From contig NZ_CVSW01000032.1 in assembly GCF_001180265.1 (NCBI RefSeq), positions 124,001 through 188,000 of the forward strand: 64,000 nucleotides of DNA, in the 5' to 3' direction. The stretch is from Prochlorococcus marinus. GTDB lineage: Bacteria > Cyanobacteriota > Cyanobacteriia > PCC-6307 > Cyanobiaceae. A program made the position numbers and the translations under genes. The first letter of the stretch is position 1. Every line of letters begins with the position of its first letter. The notes under the pieces were generated by a model. That model was not told the origin of the DNA. It worked only from the letters and a program-made list of their open reading frames with translations, and did no database searches. Below, piece after piece: positions 31,212 through 41,010 of this stretch.

Positions 31212-32222
31212 ATTATTGGTCATTTCTATGGCAGCTTTTATAGCTTCAATCATGCTCTGAGATTGAGCAATTCCTTTACCAGCAATATCAAATCCCGTTC
31301 CATGATCCGGAGACGTTCTGATAAAAGGTAAACCGATTGTGGTATTTACTGAGTAATTAAGAGCTATCACTTTCATTGGGATTAAACCTTGATCATGGTA
31401 CATAGCAAGAATGCCGTCGTGCTTTTCAGCATTTTTGTCACTCCAGGCTTTTACTGAAGAATTCCAGCAACTATCTGGTGATAAGGGCCCTAATAATTTA
31501 ATACTTTTATTCTTCTCATTCCATGTTATTAATGCATCATTGAGCCAATCTTTTTCTTCATGACCTAAAATACCTTCTTCACCAGCATGAGGGTTTAATC
31601 CTGCTACTTTTAAAGTAGGATTATAAGTATAGGTATTACAAAAATCTTTGAAAAGATCCAATTTAGAGTGGATTAATTCTGTAGTTAATTTATTTGGAAC
31701 TTCACAAAGGGCTATGTGGGTTGTAGCTAGTAAAGTATTAAATCTCCAACCTGTAATTGGTGATTTTGCTGTGAATAACATTCCAACATTTTTTACCCCA
31801 CATGATTTTGCTAGTACTTCAGTTTGGCCAGAGAAGTAATGACCTGCTAGAGACCATGATTTCTTGCATATTGGTCCAGTTACAAGTGCTGAATTAGGAT
31901 ATTGTTTTACAATTTCTATTGCTTTTGTTAAATATTGGAAACTTGAATCACCGTAATTTGATTGAGGGTCATTTTCTGATGAAGAAATTTCGAGATCATG
32001 TATTTTTAAATCTCTTGGATTTGCGAGGTTTTCTAATCCTAAGGATCTAAGAGATTTATAAGTATTTTGTAGATTTTTTCTTGATCCAACTAATGTAAAG
32101 TCAATATTTTTTGGTATCTCATTAGAATAAAGTGCTTTTAAGATTATTTCAGGTCCAATACCTGATTCATCTCCGACGCTTAAAACTACCTTCAATGTTT
32201 TATTTGTATTTTGAAAATTCAT
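31188..32222 (-). CDS. pdxA: 4-hydroxythreonine-4-phosphate dehydrogenase
   Basis: 344 residues. It begins with VVLSVGDESGIGPEIILKAL and contains VTGPICKKSW, VAGLNPHAGEEGILG and AMYHDQGLIPMKVIAL, the metal- and substrate-binding motifs of PdxA. It acts in the DXP-dependent pyridoxal phosphate pathway. It follows the epimerase-like gene with a 24-base gap, and its end overlaps accB. Confidence 0.95.
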   Translation of the reverse strand: MNFQNTNKTLKVVLSVGDESGIGPEIILKALYSNEIPKNIDFTLVGSRKNLQNTYKSLRSLGLENLANPRDLKIHDLEISSSENDPQSNYGDSSFQYLTKAIEIVKQYPNSALVTGPICKKSWSLAGHYFSGQTEVLAKSCGVKNVGMLFTAKSPITGWRFNTLLATTHIALCEVPNKLTTELIHSKLDLFKDFCNTYTYNPTLKVAGLNPHAGEEGILGHEEKDWLNDALITWNEKNKSIKLLGPLSPDSCWNSSVKAWSDKNAEKHDGILAMYHDQGLIPMKVIALNYSVNTTIGLPFIRTSPDHGTGFDIAGKGIAQSQSMIEAIKAAIEMTNNSRLLNAH

Positions 32223-32246
32223 AAAAAGTTTTTAAATTTATTTTTT

Positions 32247-33125
32247 TTAACTATTTAGATAGCAATTTTTTAAACCTAATTTATAGTTTTTATAAATTAG
32301 TTTATATCCAAGTGTTTCGCATAAAAGTTTGTTCGAAACTCTTCTATTTTCCATCCAAAAAGATTGAGCTATAGGTGATAATTCCTCTTTTGCATCCTCA
32401 AATAATATCGGCTTTGGCATTTTTAAACCAAGTAAATCGTAGCAATATTGAATGACTTCTATCTGAGAACAGGGTTGATCATCTGCAATATTAATAATCT
32501 GGTAAAACTTTAAGGAATTTTTATTTTGTAATAGATAAATAATTGCATTTGTAATATCAGCAACATGAATTCTTGAAAATACCTGATTTTTCTTCGATAT
32601 AACACGAATTTTTTTATTTTTTATTGCTTCAAAAGTGGATCGTCCAGGTCCATAAATACCGGGTAATCTAAAAATTTGTACAGGTAAACCAGATTCAATC
32701 CATTCTTTTTCACAATTTAACCTCTTATGACTTCTTTTTTGAAAAGGGTTAGGTTCATCAATTTCAGAAACCCAATCACCCTTGGTGTTCCCATAAACTC
32801 CTGTTGTAGATAAATAGCCAACCCATTCAAGAGGCAAACTTATTAGTTTATTTTTAAGACTTTTTAATACTGGATCATTTCCATTTTTATCGGGAGGTAT
32901 GCAACTAAGAATATGTGTGACTCCATCAAAAATACTTTTATTAGGAACCATGCTGCTTTCGCTGTTGAATATGAAACTATCTGGATCTTTTTTTTCAGAT
33001 CTTGAACTCGTCAAAGCAGTACAACCTAATTGCCTTACTGTTTTTGCAAAGTAACTTCCGCTGAAACCGCATCCCAAGATCAAAAATTTATTTTTATTAC
33101 TTAGTGAACTTGCGGGATTCTTCAT
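32247..33125 (-). CDS. NAD(P)-binding epimerase/dehydratase-like protein
   Basis: 292 residues of atypical SDR type. The N-terminal dinucleotide loop is LILGCGFSGSYFA. Further motifs are VGYLSTTGVYGNTKG (catalytic-like Ser/Tyr region) and FRLPGIYGPGRSTFEAI. The pattern resembles the YeeZ group. The substrate is unknown. It lies upstream of pdxA in the same direction. Confidence 0.85.
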   Translation of the reverse strand: MKNPASSLSNKNKFLILGCGFSGSYFAKTVRQLGCTALTSSRSEKKDPDSFIFNSESSMVPNKSIFDGVTHILSCIPPDKNGNDPVLKSLKNKLISLPLEWVGYLSTTGVYGNTKGDWVSEIDEPNPFQKRSHKRLNCEKEWIESGLPVQIFRLPGIYGPGRSTFEAIKNKKIRVISKKNQVFSRIHVADITNAIIYLLQNKNSLKFYQIINIADDQPCSQIEVIQYCYDLLGLKMPKPILFEDAKEELSPIAQSFWMENRRVSNKLLCETLGYKLIYKNYKLGLKNCYLNS

Positions 33126-33157
33126 GCGACGTTAAAGTAGTACATATGTATTAATAA

Positions 33158-33388
33158 ATGATGAAGACTGCTCTTAAGCCTGATTTAAAATCAAAAACTT
33201 ATTGCATTAGCAAAAGTTATAGTCGTCTAACAGAAAAAGAAATTATTTTAATTAACTTTAAATTCTATCAAAAATTATTTGTACTTCTCATTTCATTTTC
33301 GACAATTTTAATATTCCCAGAATCGCCAAGAGAATTGGGAAATATTTGTGAGAGTTACAATTCTAGAAAAATATGCAATGTTTGGTAG
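33158..33388 (+). CDS. Small conserved membrane-associated protein
   Basis: 76 residues in the gap between the epimerase and HNH genes. A hydrophobic segment (about 42-56, LFVLLISFSTILIFP) is followed by a Cys-containing C-terminus NICESYNSRKICNVW. I recognise this tail style from small Prochlorococcus proteins but not a function. Its stop lies directly against the convergent HNH gene, which argues for a real, packed gene. Confidence 0.6.
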   Translation: MMKTALKPDLKSKTYCISKSYSRLTEKEIILINFKFYQKLFVLLISFSTILIFPESPRELGNICESYNSRKICNVW

Positions 33389-33787
33389 TTAAGCAGCTTT
33401 ATATTCTGATTCATCTTTTTTGAGATTTTGTTTTAATTTAAAATTTGGATTCGCCCATTGCAGTAATCTTATAGCTAATCTCAAATCTCCTTCTAACCAA
33501 GCTCTTATGGCCATTGCTCTTCGAGGGTCATAAAATTTTTGTTTTCTATACCAATACAAAGCATTTTCATCTGATTTATCCCCATTACAGGAAAGACATG
33601 CAGGTACGCAATTTTCTGTCGTACTTAAACCACCTTGACTACGTGGTAATACGTGATCAATAGATTCAGATGGTTTTCCGCAATATATACAACTTTTTCC
33701 TGTAAATCTATGAATAGATTTTCGCCATTGTCTAAATCTGAACTTAGGACATAAATCCTCTAAAAACACCGCATCATTAATATGCAT
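33389..33787 (-). CDS. HNH endonuclease domain protein
   Basis: 132 residues. The HNH/treble-clef core reads CIYCGKPSESIDHVLPRSQGG then ENCVPACLSCNGDKS, giving two CxxC zinc pairs and the catalytic His. The C-terminal part is helical (RRAMAIRAWLEGDLRLAIRLL). Such stand-alone HNH proteins are conserved in cyanobacteria with no known role; nothing nearby indicates a restriction system or intron. Confidence 0.88.
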   Translation of the reverse strand: MHINDAVFLEDLCPKFRFRQWRKSIHRFTGKSCIYCGKPSESIDHVLPRSQGGLSTTENCVPACLSCNGDKSDENALYWYRKQKFYDPRRAMAIRAWLEGDLRLAIRLLQWANPNFKLKQNLKKDESEYKAA

Positions 33788-33950
33788 TCAGAATATTTAG
33801 TTAAATAAATAATGGCTTGAATATATTAAAAGTCAAGATTTATTTATGCTTTTTAGCTTAAATTTGTCAGGAAAAATATGAATTAGTGCGTTTAGATACA
33901 AAATAGTATTTATTAAATTTAGAAAAGATTATTACCTTCCTGAAACTTAA

Positions 33951-34400
33951 TTAATAACTATATCTTTCAATTGTTTCATCAGAAAATTCTGAATTAGTTT
34001 TTTCTAATTCTTTTTCTAATTTTTTTCTTTTTGTTTCTCTTGCTCTTGTTTCTTTTTCTTGTTTTGCTTCTTTTTTTTCTAAATCTCGTATTAGTTTCCT
34101 ATTTGGATGAAGTTTATCTAAATATTCAACGCAAAAACTAAATTTTTCTCTTTCTCTTATAACTGTTTCAGTAATTAAAGCCGCTGCTTGTTTAGGCGAG
34201 ACTTTGAAAAACCCTCCTTTTTGCTTCTTTATATATGTATATGCTGCGTCCCAACTGCTTTCATGATCATTTCCTCCATCTCTCATAGTACAGAAAATTT
34301 CTGCCCCAAATGCGCCTGCATTAACTTTGGATGTTTGGAGAAATAGTGGTGAGAATATTATGAGGGTTATAAAAATTAATTTTTTTTTAAAATTTTTCAT
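33951..34400 (-). CDS. Secreted hypothetical protein with charged C-terminus
   Basis: 149 residues. The N-terminus is a clear signal peptide (KKKLIFITLIIFSPLFL, then SKVNAGAFGAE). The mature part has SSWDAAYTYIKKQKGG and KQAAALITETVIRERE, with two Cys (FCTMRDGG and FCVEYLD) that could pair. The C-terminal 40 residues are a Lys/Glu-rich helix. It is typical of Prochlorococcus/Synechococcus conserved small exported proteins; function unknown. Confidence 0.75.
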   Translation of the reverse strand: MKNFKKKLIFITLIIFSPLFLQTSKVNAGAFGAEIFCTMRDGGNDHESSWDAAYTYIKKQKGGFFKVSPKQAAALITETVIREREKFSFCVEYLDKLHPNRKLIRDLEKKEAKQEKETRARETKRKKLEKELEKTNSEFSDETIERYSY

Positions 34401-34456
34401 TTAAATTTTCACCTCCCCTTTAAAATATCTTTTATTAGAAATATGTCTACAGGAAT

Positions 34457-34969
34457 TTAAGATTTTATTAATCCAAATAAATTTAAAAATTTTACAACCA
34501 AGGGGAGAATCAGAAGCACAGTTATTAGTCTTACTGCATGTAGAGTTGCTACTGCAGCTCCTACCCCATATTCCGATCCCACAAGACTCATGCCACTAAT
34601 ACCACCTGGTGCAGCTCCTAAAATCGTTGTTATCACGTCTATATTGAGTAGTCTGCTCGTCCATAATCCTATTGCTAATCCTGTAATAACTAAAGTAAAG
34701 GTTATTAAAATAGCAGGCCTCCACAAGCTTTGAAGATCAACTAAAGAAGTTTTAGTTAAGGATGTGCCAATAACTGTGCCAATTCCAATTTCTAATAATG
34801 TTCTTGTGCCAATTGGCCATTCTGCTATACCCACTTTCCCACTAATACTAAGAATACTTGCTCCTATTAAAGCGCCAGCAAGAGGGGCTGCGGGGATACC
34901 AGTTTTTAGAGCTAAAGCTCCAAAAAAACCCCCTGCAAGCAGGTAATATATAAGATTTATGTTTGGCAT
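34457..34969 (-). CDS. AbrB-family membrane protein, single-domain form
   Basis: 170 residues, almost entirely hydrophobic with about five membrane segments. Repeated-family motifs are present: GALIGASILSI, IGTVIGTSLTKTSL and ILGAAPGGISGMSLVGSEYG. Full-length AbrB proteins (PF05145 type, not the AbrB DNA-binding regulator) are about twice this length with two such modules. This is one module. A permease-like role is presumed. Confidence 0.82.
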   Translation of the reverse strand: MPNINLIYYLLAGGFFGALALKTGIPAAPLAGALIGASILSISGKVGIAEWPIGTRTLLEIGIGTVIGTSLTKTSLVDLQSLWRPAILITFTLVITGLAIGLWTSRLLNIDVITTILGAAPGGISGMSLVGSEYGVGAAVATLHAVRLITVLLILPLVVKFLNLFGLIKS

Positions 34970-35101
34970 AAATTTAATAATGTTTGGACATAATATAGGA
35001 AAAAATTTTTTTTACTTGCGTTTTTAGTCAAATTTTATTTTTGTTTTGCTCTCGTAATGTTCCTTTTAACTGGCATAATATTACTTAAAGAATGAATTTT
35101 T

Positions 35102-35299
35102 ATGTCTTCACAAACTTCCTACAAAGCTAATAGAAGCCGTATAAAGAAAAAATTATCTTTTTTTGAGGGTGGTCATCAGCTTGAAAAGTTAGAGTTTGCA
35201 CTCGCAATCGCTCAAACTAGGGGTGATGAAAAAAAATCAATTTTTCTTAGAAAAAAGATTGTTGAATTAGGCGGAAATGTTGAAGAGCCAGGAACTTAA
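35102..35299 (+). CDS. Small basic hypothetical protein
   Basis: 65 residues, Lys-rich and helical (RIKKKLSFFEGGHQLEKLEFALAIA cannot be assigned to a named family). It begins at an ATG 36 bases before the first Lys cluster and ends GGNVEEPGT. The stop is one base from the convergent aminotransferase gene. The compact fit and codon use suggest a real gene; function unknown. Confidence 0.65.
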   Translation: MSSQTSYKANRSRIKKKLSFFEGGHQLEKLEFALAIAQTRGDEKKSIFLRKKIVELGGNVEEPGT

Positions 35300-35300
35300 C

Positions 35301-36464
35301 TTAATTTCTCTCGAGAAATTTAGATACTGCAATTAGTGCCTCACCAGCTTGTTGAGCTGTAATTTTCCCGAGACCCAAAAGTGTATTACTAATAGCAGAA
35401 ATTACCGTAATAATATCTCTATCATTTATATAACCTAAATGTCCGACTCGAAATATTTTTCCTTTCAAGTGATCTTGTCCACCAGCAATTAAAATATCAA
35501 ATTTATTTTTTATAGTCTTTCTAAATTCTTCAGCATCCATTTCTCCAGTTTTGATTGCAGTAATTGAGGGACTTAAATAATTTTCATCTGCAAATAATTC
35601 AAGATTTAAAGCTTTTACAGCATTCCTCAATGCTAATTTATGTCTATTATGTCTGAGAAAAATGTTATTTAAGCCTTCTTCTCTCATCATTTTTAAAGCC
35701 TCATCTAGAGCAAAAACCAAATTAACTGCCGGAGTATATGGATTACTGTTACTTAATAGACTTTTTCTGTAAGATTTCAAATTTAAATAGAATTTTGGTA
35801 AGTTTGATTTTTCTGAAGCCTCCCACGCTTTTTGGCTCATTGAGATAAAACTAAGGCCTGGCGGTATCATATAACCCTTTTGCGATCCTGACGCAACTAT
35901 ATCTAATTCCCATTCATCAACTGGTACATTGCAAGCTCCAAGGCTTGTAACGCAGTCAACAATTGATAAGGCTGTGTTGTGCGCGCGAATGTATGAACTT
36001 ATAGTTTTTAGATCATTAATTACACCTGTTGAGGTTTCAGAATGAGTCAAAATAACCGCCTTTATTTCTTTTTGTTTATCTTCCTCTAATATTTTTTTGA
36101 ATTCTTCTGGATCAAGTGGAGTACCCCATTCGGAATCAATTTTTATTACTTCTAGGCCAAATTCTTTAGCAACTTTTACCCATCTTTCGCCAAATTTACC
36201 ATTTTCTCCACAAATTACTTTATCTCCTTTACTTAAGGTATTTATTATTCCAGCTTCCATTGCGGCAGTCCCACTACCAGTTATTGTTAAAACATCATTT
36301 TGAGTTTGATGAAGCCATTGTAAATTTTTAGTAGTACTTTCTACGAGATCTTGGAATTCTTTACTGCGATGGCCTATCGGATGCTTACTTAATGCTTGTA
36401 AAACTTTTTCTGGAACTGGTGTCGGTCCAGGAATCATCAATGATAATTTTTGTTGTATGGCCAC
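35301..36464 (-). CDS. Alanine/serine-glyoxylate aminotransferase family protein
   Basis: 387 residues, class V PLP aminotransferase. Motifs: MIPGPTPVPEKVLQAL, TGSGTAAMEAGI, and SGSQKGYMIPPG with the PLP-binding lysine. Older annotations call the cyanobacterial homologues soluble hydrogenase small subunit; the sequence supports an aminotransferase of photorespiratory glyoxylate metabolism instead. It is divergent from cbiD across about 60 bases. Confidence 0.92.
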   Translation of the reverse strand: MAIQQKLSLMIPGPTPVPEKVLQALSKHPIGHRSKEFQDLVESTTKNLQWLHQTQNDVLTITGSGTAAMEAGIINTLSKGDKVICGENGKFGERWVKVAKEFGLEVIKIDSEWGTPLDPEEFKKILEEDKQKEIKAVILTHSETSTGVINDLKTISSYIRAHNTALSIVDCVTSLGACNVPVDEWELDIVASGSQKGYMIPPGLSFISMSQKAWEASEKSNLPKFYLNLKSYRKSLLSNSNPYTPAVNLVFALDEALKMMREEGLNNIFLRHNRHKLALRNAVKALNLELFADENYLSPSITAIKTGEMDAEEFRKTIKNKFDILIAGGQDHLKGKIFRVGHLGYINDRDIITVISAISNTLLGLGKITAQQAGEALIAVSKFLERN

Positions 36465-36524
36465 TTTTTGTTAAATAGGTCATTCTTAGATTAGTTCTCA
36501 TTATATATTTTTCAATTACTTGAT

Positions 36525-37643
36525 TTGAAAAAAGGATTTTCTTTACCTTTGTGGGTTGCTGGAGCTGCTAAGTCAGCATTAAAAAAACTTTTAGGATTAC
36601 CATTTGAGAATTATGAACTAATAAAAATTCCTAATCAAAACAAAGAAATAAAAATCGAGATTCATTCTGTTGGTTTACTTAAAAATGAATCGCATGCATT
36701 AGGAATTACTTTTGCAAAGTCTGGATTAGATCTTGATATTACACAAAACTTAGAAATATGGACAATAGCCTCTTTAGAAAAAATTTCTTTTAATAATCCT
36801 GTTCAATCAATTCCAATAAATATTATTGCAGGATTTGGTGTAGGTATAAAAGAAGATACATCAGAGATATGTATATCTACTTTTGCAAGGGAAGTTTTAT
36901 ATGAAAATTTATTAGATAATATTCCTGAGGGCTTTAATTTGAAATTAGAAATTATATTTCCAAATGGGAAGTTTTTAGCAGAGAGAACTAGTAATAAGTC
37001 ATTTGGTATTGTTGATGGATTATCTATTATTGGAACTTCTGCTGAAACTTATTCGAGTGCTTCACCTGATCAATTAAAAGAGGCTAAAAATAATTTAGCG
37101 AAGTTTATTCAAAATGACTTTAAAGGGGAAGTTGTTTTTGTTATTGGTGAAAATGGATTAAATTTAGCCAAAACTTATAATGTTAATTTGCCAATTATCA
37201 AAATTGGAAATTGGATAGGGCCATTATTAGTTGATGCTGCAATAAAAAAAGTTAAAACTGTAATTCTTTTTGGTTATCACGGGAAATTAATTAAATTAGC
37301 AGGCGGCATTTTTCATACACATAATCACTTAGCTGATGGAAGAATTGAGATTCTTGTTTATTTAGCCGTACAAGAAAAGGTACCACCTGAAATAATAGTT
37401 AAATTATCTCAGTTAGATAATATTGAGAATGCATTACTACTTCTTGAAAGATTTAATAAATCTACAGCTGATAAATTATTTAAAAATTTATCAAATACGA
37501 TCGAGAAGCGTTCTTTTACTTATGTAAATAGATATGTAAAAACTGATATGGAAATAGCATCAATCATTTTTGATGGAAAAAGGAAAATAAGATGGCATGG
37601 AAGTTATGGTAAAAAGTATATTTCTTATTTTCAATGCGATTAA
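36525..37643 (+). CDS. cbiD: Cobalt-precorrin-5B C1-methyltransferase
   Basis: 372 residues from a TTG start. It has the CbiD patterns GITFAKSGLDLDIT, VDGLSIIGTSAETYSS, VFVIGENGLNLA, VILFGYHGKLIKLAGGIFHTHN and HLADGRIEIL. The enzyme methylates C1 of the corrin precursor in the anaerobic cobalamin pathway; Prochlorococcus makes pseudocobalamin. Other corrin genes are not nearby, as is usual in this lineage. Confidence 0.92.
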   Translation: MKKGFSLPLWVAGAAKSALKKLLGLPFENYELIKIPNQNKEIKIEIHSVGLLKNESHALGITFAKSGLDLDITQNLEIWTIASLEKISFNNPVQSIPINIIAGFGVGIKEDTSEICISTFAREVLYENLLDNIPEGFNLKLEIIFPNGKFLAERTSNKSFGIVDGLSIIGTSAETYSSASPDQLKEAKNNLAKFIQNDFKGEVVFVIGENGLNLAKTYNVNLPIIKIGNWIGPLLVDAAIKKVKTVILFGYHGKLIKLAGGIFHTHNHLADGRIEILVYLAVQEKVPPEIIVKLSQLDNIENALLLLERFNKSTADKLFKNLSNTIEKRSFTYVNRYVKTDMEIASIIFDGKRKIRWHGSYGKKYISYFQCD

Positions 37644-37691
37644 TTTATGATTCATTATGCTTTTGTAAATAAATTGAGCTAACTTTTAGAC

Positions 37692-39278
37692 ATGAGTCAA
37701 ACATCTTTAACAAAAGAAAGAGATCCTTCAATATTAATTTTAGATTTCGGATCTCAATATTCTGAATTAATTGCAAGAAGAATTAGAGAAACTAATGTTT
37801 TTTCTCTTGTAGTAAGTAACTATATTTCAATTGAGGAAATTAAGAATATTAATCCTAAAGGGATCATTTTGAGTGGAGGCCCAAATTCTGTATATGAACA
37901 AAATGCTCCTAAATGTGATGAAAAAATTTTCAATTTAGGAATTCCTATTCTTGGCATATGCTATGGAATGCAATTAATGGTGAAAGAACTTGGAGGATCT
38001 GTTATTTCAGCAATCAAAAAAGCTGAATATGGTAGAGCACCAATAACTATAGATCAAGATTCTGATCTCCTTTTTGATGTAGCTGATAAATCAATAATGT
38101 GGATGAGTCATGGCGATTCAATTAATAGTTTGCCTGATGGATTTCATAAAATTGCCCATACTAGTAACACACTTCATGCAGCAATTTCAAATGATGTAAA
38201 AAAATTATTTGGCGTACAATTTCATCCTGAAGTTATTCATTCAGAGTTTGGGATGACAGTAATTAAAAATTTTGTTTATAAAATTTCGTGTTGTGCGGCT
38301 GATTGGACAACCGCAACATATATAGAGGAAACTATTCCTAAAATAAGAGAGCAAGTTGGTAATAAAAAAGTTTTGCTTGCTTTGTCAGGAGGAGTTGACT
38401 CCTCAACTCTTGCTTTTCTTCTCAATAAAGCAATTGGAAATCAGCTTACATGCATGTTTATAGACCAAGGTTTCATGCGAAAAGGTGAACCAGAGTTTTT
38501 AATGAATTTTTTTGATAAGAAATTTCACATTAAAGTTGAATATATTAATGCACGGGAAAGGTTTATTGCCAAATTAAAAGGAATTACTGATCCAGAACAA
38601 AAAAGGAAAATTATTGGTGAAGAATTTATTAGAGTATTTGAAGAAGAAAGCAATAGATTGGGACCTTTTCAGTATTTAGCCCAAGGTACTCTTTATCCTG
38701 ATGTTATTGAAAGTGCAGGTACTAACATTGATCCTAAGACAGGTGAAAGAATAGCTGTAAAAATAAAGAGTCATCATAACGTTGGTGGATTGCCAAAAGA
38801 TTTACAGTTTAAATTAGTAGAGCCATTAAGAAAACTTTTTAAGGATGAAGTGCGAAAAGTGGGGGCTGCTTTAGGTTTGCCGGATGAAATAATAAAAAGG
38901 CATCCATTCCCAGGACCAGGATTAGCTATAAGAATTTTGGGAGAGGTGAATAATGAAAAACTTGATTGTTTAAGAGATGCAGACTGGATAGTAAGGGACG
39001 AAATTAAAAAAGCAGGTCTTTATAATGATATTTGGCAAGCTTTTGCAGTATTGTTACCTGTAAAAACTGTAGGAGTCATGGGTGATAAAAGGACTTATTC
39101 ATGGCCAATAGTTTTACGTTGTGTATCTAGTGAAGATGGTATGACAGCCGATTGGTCAAAAGTTCCTTTTCAGATTTTGGAGAGTATTTCAAATAGAATC
39201 GTAAATGAAGTTACTTTAGTTAATAGAGTTGTTTATGATATTACAAGTAAACCTCCTGGAACTATTGAGTGGGAGTAA
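37692..39278 (+). CDS. guaA: GMP synthase (glutamine-hydrolysing)
   Basis: 528 residues. The class I glutaminase has [18 protein letters not shown], catalytic Cys in GICYGMQLM and FHPEVIHS. The ATP-pyrophosphatase loop is [14 protein letters not shown], and the C-terminal dimerisation domain ends [10 protein letters not shown]. It converts XMP to GMP. Length is standard. It follows cbiD by 48 bases. Confidence 0.97.
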   Translation: MSQTSLTKERDPSILILDFGSQYSELIARRIRETNVFSLVVSNYISIEEIKNINPKGIILSGGPNSVYEQNAPKCDEKIFNLGIPILGICYGMQLMVKELGGSVISAIKKAEYGRAPITIDQDSDLLFDVADKSIMWMSHGDSINSLPDGFHKIAHTSNTLHAAISNDVKKLFGVQFHPEVIHSEFGMTVIKNFVYKISCCAADWTTATYIEETIPKIREQVGNKKVLLALSGGVDSSTLAFLLNKAIGNQLTCMFIDQGFMRKGEPEFLMNFFDKKFHIKVEYINARERFIAKLKGITDPEQKRKIIGEEFIRVFEEESNRLGPFQYLAQGTLYPDVIESAGTNIDPKTGERIAVKIKSHHNVGGLPKDLQFKLVEPLRKLFKDEVRKVGAALGLPDEIIKRHPFPGPGLAIRILGEVNNEKLDCLRDADWIVRDEIKKAGLYNDIWQAFAVLLPVKTVGVMGDKRTYSWPIVLRCVSSEDGMTADWSKVPFQILESISNRIVNEVTLVNRVVYDITSKPPGTIEWE

Positions 39279-39343
39279 CTTCAGAAATTTTCTAAAATTT
39301 AAGACTTTTTTTAAGAAATATTTTAAATGAGTTTTTAATCGTT

Positions 39344-40057
39344 ATGAGCGAGATTATTAAATTAAGTAGATCTACTGTTGAGAAATATCTTAGTTGTCCG
39401 AGATGTTGTGTGCTTGAAAAAAAATATCAAATAAAGCCACCATCATTACCATTTACTTTAAATATAGCTGTTGATAATTTATGTAAAAATGAATTCGATT
39501 ACTACAGAAAAATTCAGGAGCCACATCCTTTATTGATTGAACATGGTATTGATGCTGTTCCTTTTAAACATGAAGATTTAGAACGTTGGAGAAGTAATTT
39601 TCAAGGGATAAGGTATAAGTCAATTCCACACAATTATGATTTTGGTGGAGCTGTGGATGATATTTGGCAGAAAAAAAATGGTGATCTTATTATCGTTGAT
39701 GTAAAAGCAACATCAAGAAATAATTTTGATTGGTCTGAAACTTTTAATAAATATGATTATGCAAAAGCTTATAAGAGACAATTAGAAATGTATCAGTGGT
39801 TATTTAAAAAAAACGGTTTTCAAGTAGCTAAAGAAGCTTATCTTTTATATTTCAATGGAAAGAAAAATGAAGAGTTATTTAATAACCAATTAAATTTTGA
39901 TGTACATCTAATTAAATTAGATTGTTCTACTTCATGGGTAGAAAATAAGATAATCGATACAGTTAATTTATTACGTTCGGATAATTTTCCCAAACCTTCC
40001 TTTAATTGTGAATACTGTAATTATTTAAAGAAGCGTTGGCAATTATCGAGAATTTAA
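39344..40057 (+). CDS. PD-(D/E)XK nuclease-fold protein with Cys motifs
   Basis: 237 residues. The nuclease core is visible as FGGAVDDIW, IIVDVKATS (D-x-K) and the YKRQLEMYQWLF helix (QxxxY). Cysteines cluster near the N-terminus (LSCPRCCVLEKKY) and the C-terminus (FNCEYCNYLKKRW), as in Cas4/RecB-like nucleases with an iron-sulfur cluster. No CRISPR array or cas gene is present in the window. It may act in DNA repair; the specific role is unknown. Confidence 0.78.
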   Translation: MSEIIKLSRSTVEKYLSCPRCCVLEKKYQIKPPSLPFTLNIAVDNLCKNEFDYYRKIQEPHPLLIEHGIDAVPFKHEDLERWRSNFQGIRYKSIPHNYDFGGAVDDIWQKKNGDLIIVDVKATSRNNFDWSETFNKYDYAKAYKRQLEMYQWLFKKNGFQVAKEAYLLYFNGKKNEELFNNQLNFDVHLIKLDCSTSWVENKIIDTVNLLRSDNFPKPSFNCEYCNYLKKRWQLSRI

Positions 40058-40138
40058 TGTTCATAAGATATTTTTTCATAATTTCTGGAAAAATAGTGAA
40101 TAAAAGATACTCTTTAATTAGATTATAAATTTAGACTT

Positions 40139-40747
40139 TTGATAACATCAAAGAATTCAGATAGAAAGATAACAAATCATCTTCAACAAGATGTAGTCAA
40201 AGTATCGGGAAAAACAATTTTTATTAATCCTTTTTTATATTGGCGGAGATTTGACGAAAATACTAATAGATGGCTCAGAGAACCTGGCCAAATGTCAGAG
40301 GATCAAATTTCACCAAACAGGAACCGTTTTTATCCAGAAATAGAGTGGGCTGATTTAAGTAATGATCAAAAGCTTATAAAAGATGCAACTGTTGAGATGT
40401 TTTTAAAAACTCTTGAATTGATAAGTACATTTCATCCTTATCTCAGTTCAGGACAATTATTAGAAGTGGAGAGAAAAATGGCGATTATAAAAAAAATTCC
40501 TTTCGAAAAGTGGGTAACAAAATCTTTCGCAAAAAAAGCGAGATTATTAGAAAATGAAAAAAGAAAATATCAAAGAGAAAGATTTTTTAGTAGTTGGAGG
40601 GAATGGTTTGGTCTTGTAAATACTCAACAAGCCATTATGCCGTTAATCATCACGATATTTATTTCTTCTTTTATTGGATGGTCTTTTGGGATATCAAAGA
40701 ATAGTTGCAATCCTTATTTTGAACAAAATATAAATCAATTAAATTAA
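40139..40747 (+). CDS. Conserved hypothetical protein with C-terminal membrane segment
   Basis: 202 residues from a TTG start. The N-terminal part is soluble (INPFLYWRRFDENTNRWLRE), the middle is charged and helical (RKYQRERFFSSWREW) and one membrane segment lies near residues 170-188 (AIMPLIITIFISSFIGWSFG). No named family recognised. It is well spaced from neighbours and has normal codon use for the region. Confidence 0.7.
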   Translation: MITSKNSDRKITNHLQQDVVKVSGKTIFINPFLYWRRFDENTNRWLREPGQMSEDQISPNRNRFYPEIEWADLSNDQKLIKDATVEMFLKTLELISTFHPYLSSGQLLEVERKMAIIKKIPFEKWVTKSFAKKARLLENEKRKYQRERFFSSWREWFGLVNTQQAIMPLIITIFISSFIGWSFGISKNSCNPYFEQNINQLN

Positions 40748-40855
40748 TTTGTTTTTAATATTTTTTTAATATTTAAGTTAATAAAATACTGAAAAAATGA
40801 ATTTCTTAATTAAGATTATATTATATGGAATATTGCTTTATAAAGTATAAGATTT

Positions 40856-40999
40856 ATGAGTGAAAATTTGAATTCAAATAGTATTAAAAATGATGAATTT
40901 AATCTTAACAACGAAGATATTGATTATAAAGATTTAATTAATAGGCTTAAAGAGATAAAATCAAATATTGCTTTGTTGGAAAAAACAATATTTAAGTAA
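40856..40999 (+). CDS. Small 47-residue hypothetical protein
   Basis: An ATG reading frame in the 263-base gap before the PBP2 gene. The product starts MSENLNSNSIK, is Asn/Asp/Glu-rich, and ends with a helical segment LINRLKEIKSNIALLEKTIFK. The stop is 11 bases before the PBP2 TTG start, a spacing typical of an operon. Support is limited to frame, composition and placement; no family known. Confidence 0.5.
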   Translation: MSENLNSNSIKNDEFNLNNEDIDYKDLINRLKEIKSNIALLEKTIFK

Positions 41000-41010
41000 A
41001 TCCTTTATTT

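Noticed and set aside
33389..33787. HNH gene as part of a mobile intron or restriction system
   Set aside because: No intron ends, methylase or specificity gene is adjacent; stand-alone HNH proteins are common in cyanobacteria.
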